Shown here one piece after another: positions 1-10,188 of a stretch of DNA of 64,000 nucleotides (positions are counted from its first letter, which is position 1; each line of letters opens with the position of its first letter). The stretch lies in NCBI RefSeq assembly GCF_003751605.1, contig NZ_RJVJ01000001.1:5146001-5210000 (forward strand), read 5' to 3'. The DNA is from Kitasatospora cineracea (lineage in GTDB: Bacteria > Actinomycetota > Actinomycetes > Streptomycetales > Streptomycetaceae). The translations under genes were made by a program, and so were the position numbers. The notes beneath the pieces were generated by a model, which was not told the DNA's origin, did no database searches, and was given only the letters and a program-made list of their open reading frames with translations.

Positions 1-195
1 CCAGTTGGCGAGCTCCCCGCCGGTGACGGCATCCGGGGAGAGCACCATGCCGGGCCCCGCCGCTCCAACCGGGACCCGGTAGAGGACGGGTGCGGGCGGG
101 TGGGACGCGGTGTGCAGGGCGGGCGCGGTGGCGGCGGGTGTGCGCCACGGGCCGGACGTGAGGGTGGCCGTGCGGCCCGCTCCGGTCGTGTTCAC
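1..195 (-). CDS. Partial CDS (N-terminal 65 codons), product not recognised
   Basis: Reading leftward from a GTG at 195, the frame stays open to the window edge (65 codons). A GGGAGA Shine-Dalgarno at 201-206 lies 5 nt upstream, which fixes the start better than the in-frame-independent ATG at 219. The visible protein is rich in Ala, Pro and Thr and includes VLYRVPVG and a downstream GGELANW stretch. It has no obvious signal peptide or motif that I recognise. It is divergent from the GH59 gene at 448 and shares its upstream region, so it may belong to the same regulon. Function cannot be assigned from this fragment. Confidence 0.5.
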   Translation of the reverse strand, partial: MNTTGAGRTATLTSGPWRTPAATAPALHTASHPPAPVLYRVPVGAAGPGMVLSPDAVTGGELANW

Positions 196-379
196 AGGAA
201 TCTCCCGAGGTGAGAAAGGCATCCCGGATCCAGGGTCGGGCCCTGCGGCGGGCGGAACCATACGGGCCCGCGGTTTTGGGGTACCCAGAAAATCCCCACC
301 CGGGCCCGGCTCCCGCTGCCCGGTAGGCCCGTTCCCGTCCCGCCGGACGGATTGACCAACCCGGGCCAAGCCTCCTAGT

Positions 380-434
380 GTTCGCTTCTGTTCAATTGCC
401 ACCCGATTGAACCGTCGATGGAACATAGGTGAAC
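380..434. promoter_or_regulatory. Candidate DeoR-type operator cluster upstream of the GH59 gene
   Basis: GTTC occurs at 380 and 390 (10-bp step). GAAC occurs at 409, 421 and 431 (12- and 10-bp steps). A perfect inverted repeat, GTTCAAT (390-396) and ATTGAAC (406-412), is embedded. The 421-434 pair (GAAC-N6-GAAC) matches sites at 5991-6004 and 22737-22750. DeoR-family repressors often bind direct repeats, so the regulator encoded at 6263 is the natural candidate. That link is inference. Confidence 0.5.
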
Positions 435-447
435 ACGGAGGTTCCCT

Positions 448-2904
448 GTGCCACCCCGATCCGCCCCCGCAAACCGCTCGGCCGCCACCGCCCCCGCCGC
501 CCTGCTCACGGCGCTGCTGCTGGCCGTCCTCGCCCTCGTCCCGGCCCCCACCGCCCGCGCCGCCACCGCCCCGCCGCCCACCGCGGTCACCGTCGACCCG
601 GCCGGCCCCGGCCGGACCTTCGACGGCGTCGGCGCGATCAGCGGCGGCGGCGGCAACTCCCGGCTGCTCGCCGACTACCCGGAGCCCGAGCGCTCCCAGG
701 TCCTCGACTACCTGTTCAAGCCCGGCTACGGCGCCGCCCTGCAACTGCTCAAGGTCGAGGTCGGCGGCGACACCAACTCCACCGACGGCGCCGAGGCCAG
801 CATCGAGCACGCCCGCGGCAGCGTGGACTGCTCGGCCGGCTACGAGTGGTGGCTGATGGAACAGGCCAGGGCCCGCAACCCGCAGGTCAAGCTGGCCGCG
901 CTCTCCTGGGGCGCGCCCGGCTGGATCGGCAACGGCAACTTCTGGTCCCAGGACATGGTCGACTACCTGCTCACCTGGCTCGACTGCGCCGGAAAGCACC
1001 ACCTGACCATCGACTACCTCGGCGGCTGGAACGAGCGCGGCTACGACGCCGCCTGGTACGGCAAGCTGCGCGCCGCGCTGAACGCGCACGGCTACGCCTC
1101 GGTCAAGGTCGTCGGCGCGGACTCCTTCGGCTGGGACCTGGCCGGGGCGATGCGCTCCGACGCCGCCCTGAACCGGGCCGTCGACGTGGTCGGCGTGCAC
1201 TACCCCTGCGGCTACCTGTCCGCCGCGGACACCTGCCCCAGCAGCCCCGACGCCCAGGCGCTCGGCAAGCCGCTGTGGGCCAGCGAGAACGGCTCCCAGG
1301 ACACCGAGAGCGGCGCCGTCGCGATGGCCCGGGCGATCAACCGCGGCTACCTCGACGGGAAGATGACCGCGTTCGTCAACTGGCCGGTCGTCGCCGCGCT
1401 CTACCCGAACCTGTACTTCCACACCGACGGCCTGGTCACCGCCGACCAGCCCTGGTCCGGCGCCTACCAGGTCGGCCGCAGCGCCTGGGTCACCGCCCAG
1501 ACCACCCAGTTCACCGCCCCCGGCTGGCAGTACCTCGACCCCGCCTCCGGCTACCTCGGCGGCGACCGCGCCAACGGCAGCTACGTCACCCTGGCCGCCC
1601 CCGACCGCACCGCCTGGTCCACCGTCGTGGAGACCACCGGCGCCGGAGCCCCCCAGACCCTCACCCTGCACCCCACCGGCACCCTGCCCGGCGGCGCCCT
1701 GCACGTGTGGACCACCGACCTGAACGCCGCCGAACCCCGGATGGCCCGCGCCGCCGACCTCACCCCCGTCGACGGCACCTACACCGCCACCCTCCAGCCC
1801 GGCCGCGTCTACACCTTCACCACCACCACCGGGCAGGCCCCCGGCACCGCCGCCGGCCCCGACCGCGCTCCGCTGCCGCTGCCCTACACCGACGCGCTCG
1901 CCCACCCCGCCGGGCGGGAGGCCCGCTACCTCGCCACGATGAACGGCGCCTTCCAGGAAGCCCCCTGCGCGGGCGGCCGGGCCGGCACCTGCCTGCGCCA
2001 GAACGCCCCCGCCCAGCCGATCCGGTGGACCGACGAGAAGGACCCCCGGCCCTACGCGCTGCTCGGCGACCTGTCCTGGTCGAACTACACCGTCTCCGCG
2101 GACGTCCTGCTGGAACAGGCCGGCAGCGCCGAGATCCTCGGCCGGGCCGGCAGCCAGGGCCGCAACAACGGCGGCCTGGACGCCTACCGGCTGAGCCTGG
2201 CCGACACCGGCGCCTGGCAACTGGTGCGCACCGACACCGCCTGGAACACCACCGTCCTGGCCCGCGGCAGCGTCCACGCGCCCGGCACCGGCACCTGGCA
2301 CCGCCTCGCGCTCGGCTTCCAGGGCAGCACCCTGACCGCCGCGATCGACGGCACCCAGGTGGGCACCGCCACCGACACCGCGCTCGGCGGCGGCCTGGTC
2401 GGCCTGGGCACCGACGGCTACCACGCCGCCCAGTACGCCAACCTGTTCGTCGCCCCCGGCACCCCCGTCGCCGTCCAGCCGGGCACCTACCGCCTGGTCA
2501 ACGCCGCCAGCGGCAAGCTCCTCGACGCGGCCGGCGGCGGCACCGCCGACGGCACCCCCGTCGTCCAGTGGTCCGACGACGGCGGCACCAACCAGCAGTG
2601 GAAGCTCGCCCCCACCGCCGACGGCTTCTGGACGATCACCGGCGCCGCCGCGGGCAAGGTGCTCGACGTGCCCGGCCGCACCGCGCTGCCCGGCACCCCG
2701 CTCGACCTGTGGACCGGCGACGGCGGAACGAACCAGCAGTGGCTGCTCACCCCGTCCGACGGCGGCACGTACGTCATCGAGGCCCGCGCCACCGGACACG
2801 TCCTCGACATCTCCGGCGGCTCCGCCCAGGACGGCGCCCAGGCCCTGCAGTGGTATCGCAACGGCGGCGCCAACCAGCGCTGGAAGCTGGTCGCGGTGAA
2901 CTGA
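448..2904 (+). CDS. Secreted GH59 galactocerebrosidase-like beta-galactosidase with C-terminal ricin-type (CBM13) lectin domain
   Basis: 818 aa. A Sec signal peptide runs to about residue 38 (hydrophobic stretch, then TARA-ATA). The catalytic (beta/alpha)8 part resembles GH59: FDGVGAISGGGGNSRLL near residue 55, acid/base Glu196 in GGWNERGYD, and nucleophile Glu280 in WASENGSQD. The spacing is close to that of human GALC. A beta-sandwich/lectin-like middle (about 480-670) is followed by a CBM13 domain with three QxW repeats (NQQWKL, NQQWLL, NQRWKL) at about 680-818. The GTG start at 448 is preceded by CGGAGG. GH59 enzymes hydrolyse terminal beta-D-galactosides; the bacterial substrate is probably a plant galactan rather than a galactolipid. 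The gene stands alone, with GAAC repeats upstream and several hairpins downstream. Confidence 0.88.
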   Translation: MPPRSAPANRSAATAPAALLTALLLAVLALVPAPTARAATAPPPTAVTVDPAGPGRTFDGVGAISGGGGNSRLLADYPEPERSQVLDYLFKPGYGAALQLLKVEVGGDTNSTDGAEASIEHARGSVDCSAGYEWWLMEQARARNPQVKLAALSWGAPGWIGNGNFWSQDMVDYLLTWLDCAGKHHLTIDYLGGWNERGYDAAWYGKLRAALNAHGYASVKVVGADSFGWDLAGAMRSDAALNRAVDVVGVHYPCGYLSAADTCPSSPDAQALGKPLWASENGSQDTESGAVAMARAINRGYLDGKMTAFVNWPVVAALYPNLYFHTDGLVTADQPWSGAYQVGRSAWVTAQTTQFTAPGWQYLDPASGYLGGDRANGSYVTLAAPDRTAWSTVVETTGAGAPQTLTLHPTGTLPGGALHVWTTDLNAAEPRMARAADLTPVDGTYTATLQPGRVYTFTTTTGQAPGTAAGPDRAPLPLPYTDALAHPAGREARYLATMNGAFQEAPCAGGRAGTCLRQNAPAQPIRWTDEKDPRPYALLGDLSWSNYTVSADVLLEQAGSAEILGRAGSQGRNNGGLDAYRLSLADTGAWQLVRTDTAWNTTVLARGSVHAPGTGTWHRLALGFQGSTLTAAIDGTQVGTATDTALGGGLVGLGTDGYHAAQYANLFVAPGTPVAVQPGTYRLVNAASGKLLDAAGGGTADGTPVVQWSDDGGTNQQWKLAPTADGFWTITGAAAGKVLDVPGRTALPGTPLDLWTGDGGTNQQWLLTPSDGGTYVIEARATGHVLDISGGSAQDGAQALQWYRNGGANQRWKLVAVN

Positions 2905-3124
2905 GGAACCCCCGAACGGGTGCCGGGCCGCACGGCCTGATGAGGGTCACGGCCGACCGTGGCACCGGCACCACGAGCGACCGCGCGCGTCCGCCGGACA
3001 CCCCCGGGTGTCCGGGCTCGGAACGGAACGCCGCGGTCGCCCGGCCCCGCCGCACTCGGGGCCGGACCGGCCCCGCTGCATCCGGGGCCGAAGGCCGCCC
3101 GGGCCGTGGAACCCCCGGGCGGCA

Positions 3125-3169
3125 GGGCACCGGGCCGGCCGGCTGTGAGGGACAGCCGGCCCGGTGCCC
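3125..3169. terminator. Hairpin, about 18-bp stem with one CCGG bulge
   Basis: GGGCACCGGGCCGG plus GGCTGT on the left pairs with ACAGCCGGCCCGGTGCCC on the right around a GAGGG loop. An extra CCGG sits in the left arm. It lies about 220 bp beyond the GH59 stop. Confidence 0.5.
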
Positions 3170-3262
3170 GCGCGGCGCACCCCGGCCGAGGGCCCGGGTG
3201 CGCCGCACCGCGCCGTCCAAGCCCCGGCCAGTCGACCTGCCAGGACGCGGACGGGACGCAGA

Positions 3263-3294
3263 CCGCCCCCGGCCGAGTCCTCGGCCGGGGGCGG
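3263..3294. terminator. Perfect 14-bp hairpin
   Basis: CCGCCCCCGGCCGA at 3263-3276 is complementary to 3281-3294 with a 4-nt loop. No U-tract follows, as is usual for actinomycete terminators. Confidence 0.5.
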
Positions 3295-3669
3295 CGGCGC
3301 GTGGCGCGACTTCATCCACCTTCGGGCGCCGGGCCCGGGACGCGGACCCGGCGCCGGCGTCGAGGACGGCGCCCGCAACGCGGTTCCCGTCGACGGGCCT
3401 GCCGCCGGCGAGTTCGCCGTTGCTGCGGTTGCTGCCGACGGACGGGTGCGGCCGGTCCAGCAGCCCGGGATGGCGCAGGCACAACTCGGACGGCACGAAC
3501 GGCTGCGGCGATGAGGTCACGGCCGCCCGGCCGGTACCGGGGCCCTCGCACCCGCGATGAGGACGGCGGCCGGTTCGTACCGGAGCCCCGGAGCCGTGCG
3601 GCCGGAGTGGGACACGGGTGTTGAAGACGGCGCGTCCACCGGGATGTTCACCGCCCGGGCGCAGTCGAC

Positions 3670-3718
3670 GGGATGTCCGTCAGGAGCGGAGGAGCGGGTC
3701 GCTCCGGACGGACATCCC
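3670..3718. terminator. Stem-loop with 12-bp outer stem and 6-bp inner stem
   Basis: GGGATGTCCGTC (3670-3681) pairs with GACGGACATCCC (3707-3718). Inside it, GGAGCG pairs with CGCTCC. It sits upstream of the next hairpin and may act on either converging transcript. Confidence 0.5.
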
Positions 3719-3745
3719 GGACGGCGGGACGGGCCGGAACGCGAC

Positions 3746-3789
3746 GGTGCGCCCGGTGGACGCGTGGTGACGCGTCCACCGGGCGCACC
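3746..3789 (-). terminator. Perfect 20-bp hairpin 17 nt past the GH27 stop
   Basis: GGTGCGCCCGGTGGACGCGT (3746-3765) is exactly complementary to 3770-3789 around a 4-nt loop. The position just beyond the stop of the leftward GH27 gene marks it as that gene's terminator. Confidence 0.75.
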
Positions 3790-3806
3790 GGTGGGTCGTG
3801 CGGGGA

Positions 3807-5954
3807 TCAGGCGCAGGTGAGGACGGGGTTCGCCCAGTCCGCGTGGTCGTAGGTGTTGCCGTCGCCCGCGTCGGTGACCTGGAGGGTCAGCTCGTGGGCG
3901 CCGGTGAGCGGGGCGGTCAGGTGCACCGGGGCGTCGCCGCCGATCGCGGTGCCGCTGTGGGCGACCGCCACGCCGTCGGCCAGGACGGTGAAGTCGACGG
4001 TGCCGTGCCGGCCGACCTCGTCGTCCACGCCCACGTCGGTGGTCAGCGAGGTGCAGGTGCCGCCCAGGTAGTAGGTGACGGTGGAGGGGGCGTGCACGCC
4101 CAGGCCCTTGGTGTAGGCCGTGCCGCCGATGCTGATCGGGTGGCCGTCACCGGCGGCGTACTCGCCGTTGCTGGTGTCCTTCTCGACCGGGCCCCAGGCG
4201 TTGGTGCTGCTGCTCCAGGCCAGGTCGGACAGCGCGTGCTCGCCGGCCTTCGGGCCGTCGCCGCAGGCCAGGCGGGCGTCCGCCCAGTCGGCGTGGACGT
4301 GGTGCGCGGAACCGGGGGAGGTGGCGGTCAGGCGCAGGTTCTCGCCGCCGGTCAGGTCGGCGCTCAGCTTCAGCGGGCCCTGCCCGGCGGTGCGCGGACC
4401 GCTGTCGGCGACCACGGTGCTGTCGCGGTAGATCCGGAAGGTGGCCGCACTGTCGTCGCCGACCGCGGTCTCGTCGTCGACGCCGACGCTCACCGTCAGG
4501 TTCTTGCAGGTGCGGCCGAGGTAGTAGGTGAGGTCGGAGCCGGTGCTGGTGCCCAGGCCCTTCGGGTAGGTGGTGCCGTTCAGCGAGAGGGTGCGGCCGT
4601 CACCGGAGGCGCCGCCGCCGTTGCTGTGGTCCCGCTCGACCGGGCCGGTGGCGTTCTGCGCCTTGCTCCAGGCCAGGTCGGAGAGCTGGTAGGCGCCGGC
4701 CGGCAGGTCGGTGGCCTCGCTGGGAGTGAGGCGGAACATCGCGGTGCCGTGCGGGGGCACCTGCGCGGAGACCGCGCCGTCGCGGACGGTGGTGGAGCGG
4801 TGCGTCCACAGGTCCTTGAGGGTGTACGAGCGGGCGCCGCCGATCCCGGCGGTCTGCGCGGTGGTGGCGATGGTCTGCGCGGTGTCGGTCTCGTTGGTCA
4901 GCGTGATGGCGCGCGAGCCGTCGGCGAGCGGCTTGCTCATCACGACCAGGCCGCCCGCGGAGGAGATCACCGTGCCCTGCCGGCCCAGCGGGTCCTGGTC
5001 GACGGCGATGACGTCCTTGTTGGTGAGGATCTCCATGGTCGCCGGGGTGGCGGTGCGCAGGTCCGAGCCGATCAGCAGGGGAGAGGCCATCTCGGCCCAC
5101 AGGCTGAAGTGGGTGCGGTACTCGGTGTCGGTCATCCCGCCGTTGCCGACCTCCAGCATGTCCGGGTCGTTCCAGGCGCCGGGCTGGGCGTACGGGGCGA
5201 GGGCCTGGTTGGCGTGCGCGATGCCGAGCATGCTGTTCCAGGAGTCGGATATGTCACCGGTGGTGCGCCAGGAGTTGCCCACGTCCCGGGCCCAGGTCTG
5301 CGGCTGGCTGGAACCCCACTCGCAGATCGAGTAGAGGATGTCGCGCCCGGTGTTCTTCAGCGCGTCGCCCATCGCCCTGTAGCGCTGCTGGGCGTCGACG
5401 TCCTGGTTGTTGCAGTTGTCGTACTTGAGGTAGTCGACGCCCCAGGACGCCCACAGGTTCGCGTCCTGCTGCTCGTGCCCCAGGCCGCCGGGGAAGCCCT
5501 TGGTGTCGCAGGTCTTGGTACCGGCGCTGGAGTACAGGCCGAACTTGAGGCCCTTGGAGTGGACGTAGTCGGCGACCGCCTTGATGCCGTGCGGGAAGCG
5601 CACCGGGTCGGGCACCAGGTTGCCGGAGGCGTCGCGCTGCGGCAGCGCCCAGCAGTCGTCCAGGTTGACGTAGGTGTAGCCCGCGTCCTTCAGGCCCTTA
5701 CTGACGAACAGGTCGGCGATGCCCTTGACCATGTCCTCGTTGAACTCGGCCCGGCAGTGGGTCGAGTTCCAGTTGTTGAAGCCCATCTGCGGGGTGCGGG
5801 CCAGCGTGTTCTGCAGGGCCGCGGCGGGCGGGGCGGCGGCCACTCCGGCGGCCGTGACCCCGAGGGTGGCGAGCGCGCCGCCGCCGAACAGCAGGGCCAG
5901 TGAGCCCAGCGAGGCGGTGAAGCGTGGTGCGAGTCTGTGCGGAAAGCGTGCCAT
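3807..5954 (-). CDS. Secreted GH27 alpha-galactosidase with two C-terminal NPCBM domains
   Basis: 715 aa. A signal peptide covers about residues 1-47, then the mature enzyme opens with TPQMGFNNWNS. GH27 landmarks are VNLDDCW, nucleophile Asp179 in YLKYDNC and acid/base Asp234 in TTGDISDSW. The 55-residue spacing matches plant alpha-galactosidases. The catalytic barrel and beta-sandwich end at about residue 415 (VPPHGTAMFRLTP). Two tandem NPCBM modules of about 145 residues follow, each with GLG, VGVDDE and HADWA(D/N) motifs. The start ATG has GGAGG upstream. It should release terminal alpha-galactose outside the cell. It is divergent from the DeoR regulator and carries a GAAC-N6-GAAC repeat in its promoter region. 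Confidence 0.92.
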   Translation of the reverse strand: MARFPHRLAPRFTASLGSLALLFGGGALATLGVTAAGVAAAPPAAALQNTLARTPQMGFNNWNSTHCRAEFNEDMVKGIADLFVSKGLKDAGYTYVNLDDCWALPQRDASGNLVPDPVRFPHGIKAVADYVHSKGLKFGLYSSAGTKTCDTKGFPGGLGHEQQDANLWASWGVDYLKYDNCNNQDVDAQQRYRAMGDALKNTGRDILYSICEWGSSQPQTWARDVGNSWRTTGDISDSWNSMLGIAHANQALAPYAQPGAWNDPDMLEVGNGGMTDTEYRTHFSLWAEMASPLLIGSDLRTATPATMEILTNKDVIAVDQDPLGRQGTVISSAGGLVVMSKPLADGSRAITLTNETDTAQTIATTAQTAGIGGARSYTLKDLWTHRSTTVRDGAVSAQVPPHGTAMFRLTPSEATDLPAGAYQLSDLAWSKAQNATGPVERDHSNGGGASGDGRTLSLNGTTYPKGLGTSTGSDLTYYLGRTCKNLTVSVGVDDETAVGDDSAATFRIYRDSTVVADSGPRTAGQGPLKLSADLTGGENLRLTATSPGSAHHVHADWADARLACGDGPKAGEHALSDLAWSSSTNAWGPVEKDTSNGEYAAGDGHPISIGGTAYTKGLGVHAPSTVTYYLGGTCTSLTTDVGVDDEVGRHGTVDFTVLADGVAVAHSGTAIGGDAPVHLTAPLTGAHELTLQVTDAGDGNTYDHADWANPVLTCA

Positions 5955-5990
5955 GCGGGCCTCCAGCGGCTGAGACTGTTACACACAAAT

Positions 5991-6004
5991 GAACTGAAGT
6001 GAAC
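5991..6004. promoter_or_regulatory. GAAC-N6-GAAC direct repeat, candidate DeoR operator (GH27 promoter)
   Basis: GAACTGAAGT followed by GAACGAAAGC gives a clean 10-bp direct repeat 37 bp upstream of the GH27 start. It aligns with GAACATAGGTGAAC at 421-434. It lies within the 308-bp divergent region 5955-6262, where I see no gene. Confidence 0.55.
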
Positions 6005-6156
6005 GAAAGCACACACATGACAGCGGCGCGACGGGCTGATGTCAAGGGATCGCGCACAGCGAGCTTCTCGGCCGCAGGGCTAGAAATCCCCGCGATTCCG
6101 GGCAAAACCGTCGGCTCTTTCGGCCGGATCGCCAAAGGCTTCCTATCCCGGAGGAT

Positions 6157-6170
6157 GTTCATATTTGTGC
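6157..6170. promoter_or_regulatory. GTTC-N6-GTGC repeat, candidate autoregulatory site of the DeoR gene
   Basis: GTTCATATTTGTGC has the same 10-bp periodicity in the opposite orientation, with one substituted base in the second half. It lies 93 bp upstream of the DeoR start and would suit autoregulation. It is weaker than the site at 5991. Confidence 0.4.
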
Positions 6171-6262
6171 ATCCGGCGGGGCGTTGTGGGAGGCCGTTGC
6201 CGCAGGTCAGCGCCGGGGTACGCTGCTGCCGACCAACCGGGCGCGGCGGAGGAGGCGGGACC

Positions 6263-7066
6263 ATGGCGGACCAGGGGATGCTCGCGCCGCAGCGCCGGGC
6301 GCTGATCGTGCAATCGGCGAAGCGGGACGGCGCGGTCCGGGTGGTCGACCTGGCCGCCGAACTGGGCGTCTCCGGGATGACCGTGCGGCGAGATCTGGAC
6401 GCGCTGGCCCGTGAGGGCGTGCTGGAGAAGGTGCACGGCGGGGCGGTGCCGGCCGGAGTCCGCGGCCGGGAGCCCGGGTTCGAGGCGAAGGCCGGTCTGG
6501 AGTCGGCCGCGAAGGCCGCCATCGCGGCCGCGGCCGCAGCGCTGGTGCGCCCGGGCAGCGTTGTCGCGCTCTCCGGCGGGACGACCACGCACGCCGTGGC
6601 TTCCCGGCTGCTGGAGGTGCCCGACCTGACGGTGGTCACCAACTCGCTGGCGGTGGCCCGGGTGCTGGAGGAGGCGTCCTACCGCCGGGCCGGTGCTCCG
6701 GTGCTGGTGCTCACCGGCGGAACGCCCACCCGCTCCGCCGCGCTGGTGGGCCCGGTCGCGGACCGGATGCTCGCCTCCGTCCACGTCGACCTGCTGATCC
6801 TCGGGGTGCACGGGGTCAGCGAGCGGGCCGGGCTGACCACGCCCAACATGGCCGAGGCGCAGACCAACCGGGCGCTGATCACCGCCGCCTCGCGACTGGC
6901 CGTGGTCGCCGACCACAGCAAGTGGGGCGTGGTCGGGCTGAGCGGCTTCGCCCGCCTCGACGAGGTCGACTGCTACGTCACCGACGCCGGACTGCCCGAC
7001 CGGGCCCGGGAGCTGCTGGAGGGCCAGGTCGGCGAGCTCGTGGTGGCCGAGGACCCCGCGGCCTGA
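6263..7066 (+). CDS. DeoR-family transcriptional repressor
   Basis: 267 aa. The N-terminal helix-turn-helix (about 8-60) contains VVDLAAELGVSGMTVRRDLDAL followed by EKVHGGAVP, the classic DeoR signature. The C-terminal sugar-phosphate isomerase-like domain has VALSGGTTT, VVTNSLAVA and LILGVHGV. The open frame extends upstream, but the ATG at 6263 has GGAGG 7 nt before it and gives the normal family length. DeoR regulators sense phosphorylated sugars or related metabolites. Flanked by a GH27 gene and an arabinose-type ABC operon, it probably represses both, and the GAAC repeats are its likely sites. No individual effector can be named. Confidence 0.9.
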   Translation: MADQGMLAPQRRALIVQSAKRDGAVRVVDLAAELGVSGMTVRRDLDALAREGVLEKVHGGAVPAGVRGREPGFEAKAGLESAAKAAIAAAAAALVRPGSVVALSGGTTTHAVASRLLEVPDLTVVTNSLAVARVLEEASYRRAGAPVLVLTGGTPTRSAALVGPVADRMLASVHVDLLILGVHGVSERAGLTTPNMAEAQTNRALITAASRLAVVADHSKWGVVGLSGFARLDEVDCYVTDAGLPDRARELLEGQVGELVVAEDPAA

Positions 7067-7450
7067 CCTGACGGCCCGTTCCGACCCGGTGTCCCGCTCT
7101 ACGGCCCGGCCTGACCGGCGCCGTGCTCTCCGCGCTGCCTCTGCCCGGTGCATGACGCCAGGTCAGGCCGGTGGACCGGTGGACCGGTGCGGGTGTTGCG
7201 CACCGGGCGGACCGCCGATCTCTCAGAGATCACGGCGAGGTCTCGATCCGGCCACCTCTCCGGAATCCTTTGACGTGCATGTTCATTTCGATGTTCTATT
7301 GCGGTCGATCGTGTGAAACAAAGTGCGATCCAGCGACGAGGCGGGGTGGCTGTGGCCACCGGACCCGTCCCTCCTCGGCATCGCCTTCCTCTGCCCTTCC
7401 CTGGCCGCCCCGTCGTGTGGGCCGATGGCCGCCCCCGCAAGGAGATCCAC
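7067..7450. promoter_or_regulatory. Spacer and promoter region of the ABC operon, with a GTTC repeat at 7281-7296
   Basis: No gene seen. CCGGCCTGACC (7106-7116) and GGTCAGGCCGG (7161-7171) form a widely spaced inverted repeat that may end the regulator transcript. The octamer GGTGGACC is tandemly repeated near 7170-7185. GTTC at 7281 and 7293 (12-bp step, not 10) lies in an AT-richer patch and is a weaker relative of the DeoR-type repeats. Confidence 0.4.
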
Positions 7451-8512
7451 ATGCGCATCGCTTCCCCCCGTCGCCGTTCCGCAGCAGCCGCGGCGGCTCT
7501 CGCCCTGGCCACCGTGCTCGGCGCGGCCGGCTGCTCGACCGGCAAGTCCGACTCCGGCGCGGTCGGAGGTGGCGAGGTCGCCAAGGTGGACGGGAAGATC
7601 TCGATCACCTACCTGCAGAAGCAGGGCGACCAGGAGTACTTCGTCGGCGAGGCGGCCGGCGCCAAGGCGAAGGCCGCCGAGCTCGGTGTCGACCTGAAGG
7701 TCGTCAACCTCGGCAGCGACGCCAACAAGACGGTCTCCGAGGTGCAGTCCGCAATCGCGCAGAAGTCCAACGGCGTGATCGTGGTCGTCCCCGACCCGGC
7801 GGTGGGCCCGCAGGTGGTGCAGCTGGCCAAGGACGCCAAGGTCGCGCTGCTCACCTCGGACGACCAGATCTGCGCCACCGGCCCGGACCCGGCGTCCTGC
7901 CCGAAGGAGCAGCTGGTGCCGCGGATCGGCTTCTCCGGGCAGCAGATGGGCGGCGAGGTCGGCAAGCGGGCCGCCGAGGAGTTCAAGAAGGCCGGCTGGA
8001 GCGCGGCCGACACCCGCACCATCGGTGCCTGGAAGCAGGACGTCACGGTCTGCGGCGACCGGGTCAAGGCCGCCCAGCAGGCGTTCGCCGACGGCGGCGG
8101 CGCGGACGTGAAGAACATCGACGTCGCCACCGACAACACCCCGACCGGCGCGCAGGACAAGATCGCCGCGACCGTCACCGCGAACCCGGGCGTCAAGCAC
8201 TGGGTGGTGTGGGGCTGCAACGACGAGAACGTGCAGGGCGGCGTCACCGCGCTGGCCAACGCCGGGTTCAAGGCGGACAACGTGATCGGCGTCGGCCTCG
8301 GCGCCTACCTGGCCTGCAAGGACTGGAGCGGCTCCGAGCCCAGCGGCATGAAGGCCGCGCTGTTCATCAACGGCAAGGACGTCGGCGCGCTCGCCGTCCA
8401 GACCATGTACGACCGGCTGAAGAGCGACAAGGCGTTCCCGGCCGAGGCGTTCGCACCCACCACCATGGTCGACGCGTCCAGCTGGAAGACCGCCGGCGTC
8501 ACCTGCAGCTGA
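7451..8512 (+). CDS. Sugar ABC transporter substrate-binding lipoprotein, L-arabinose-binding AraF-like
   Basis: 353 aa. It has a lipoprotein signal peptide with lipobox LGAAGC (Cys28). The body is a type I periplasmic binding fold. KISITYLQKQGDQEYF, VVVPDPAVG and VKHWVVWGCNDENV recall E. coli AraF in order and spacing, including the hinge stretch VIGVGLG. The ATG at 7451 has AAGGAG upstream; the longer open frame does not. It heads a three-gene operon with an AraG-like ATPase and an AraH-like permease. The likely ligand is a monosaccharide such as L-arabinose or galactose, matching the sugars the neighbouring GH27 enzymes would release. Specificity is inferred. Confidence 0.85.
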   Translation: MRIASPRRRSAAAAAALALATVLGAAGCSTGKSDSGAVGGGEVAKVDGKISITYLQKQGDQEYFVGEAAGAKAKAAELGVDLKVVNLGSDANKTVSEVQSAIAQKSNGVIVVVPDPAVGPQVVQLAKDAKVALLTSDDQICATGPDPASCPKEQLVPRIGFSGQQMGGEVGKRAAEEFKKAGWSAADTRTIGAWKQDVTVCGDRVKAAQQAFADGGGADVKNIDVATDNTPTGAQDKIAATVTANPGVKHWVVWGCNDENVQGGVTALANAGFKADNVIGVGLGAYLACKDWSGSEPSGMKAALFINGKDVGALAVQTMYDRLKSDKAFPAEAFAPTTMVDASSWKTAGVTCS

Positions 8513-8631
8513 CCTCCCGTCACCGGGCCCGCTCCGGCGGGCCCCGCCAACTCCGGTGCGGCGGGCCGTCGCCGACCCCCTTCCGCCCGCCGCACCGGAC
8601 CAGTCCTCATCTCACGTGCTGGGAGGCACCC

Positions 8632-10184
<1,553 letters not shown>

Positions 10185-10188
<4 letters not shown>

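Larger units (their letters stand above)
2905..3806. other. Gene-free spacer with four hairpins
   Basis: 902 bp between the converging GH59 and GH27 genes. The open frames here look like GC-driven shadows with no ribosome-binding sites or recognisable protein. Four strong inverted repeats (3125-3169, 3263-3294, 3670-3718, 3746-3789) are the only structure I can see. They are best read as terminators from both sides. Confidence 0.6.

Noticed and set aside
110..355. 81-codon plus-strand ORF near the left edge
   Set aside because: No RBS and Arg/Gly/Pro-rich; overlaps the better-supported minus-strand start at 195.
2905..3806. Several overlapping 60-250 codon ORFs in the spacer after GH59
   Set aside because: All are Arg/Pro/Ala-rich, in every frame at once, and interrupted by strong hairpins; no gene is supported.
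3798..5903. 701-codon open frame on the plus strand opposite the GH27 gene
   Set aside because: Repetitive Val/Gly/Ala/Arg composition without motifs, exactly antisense to a clear GH27; a GC-bias shadow.
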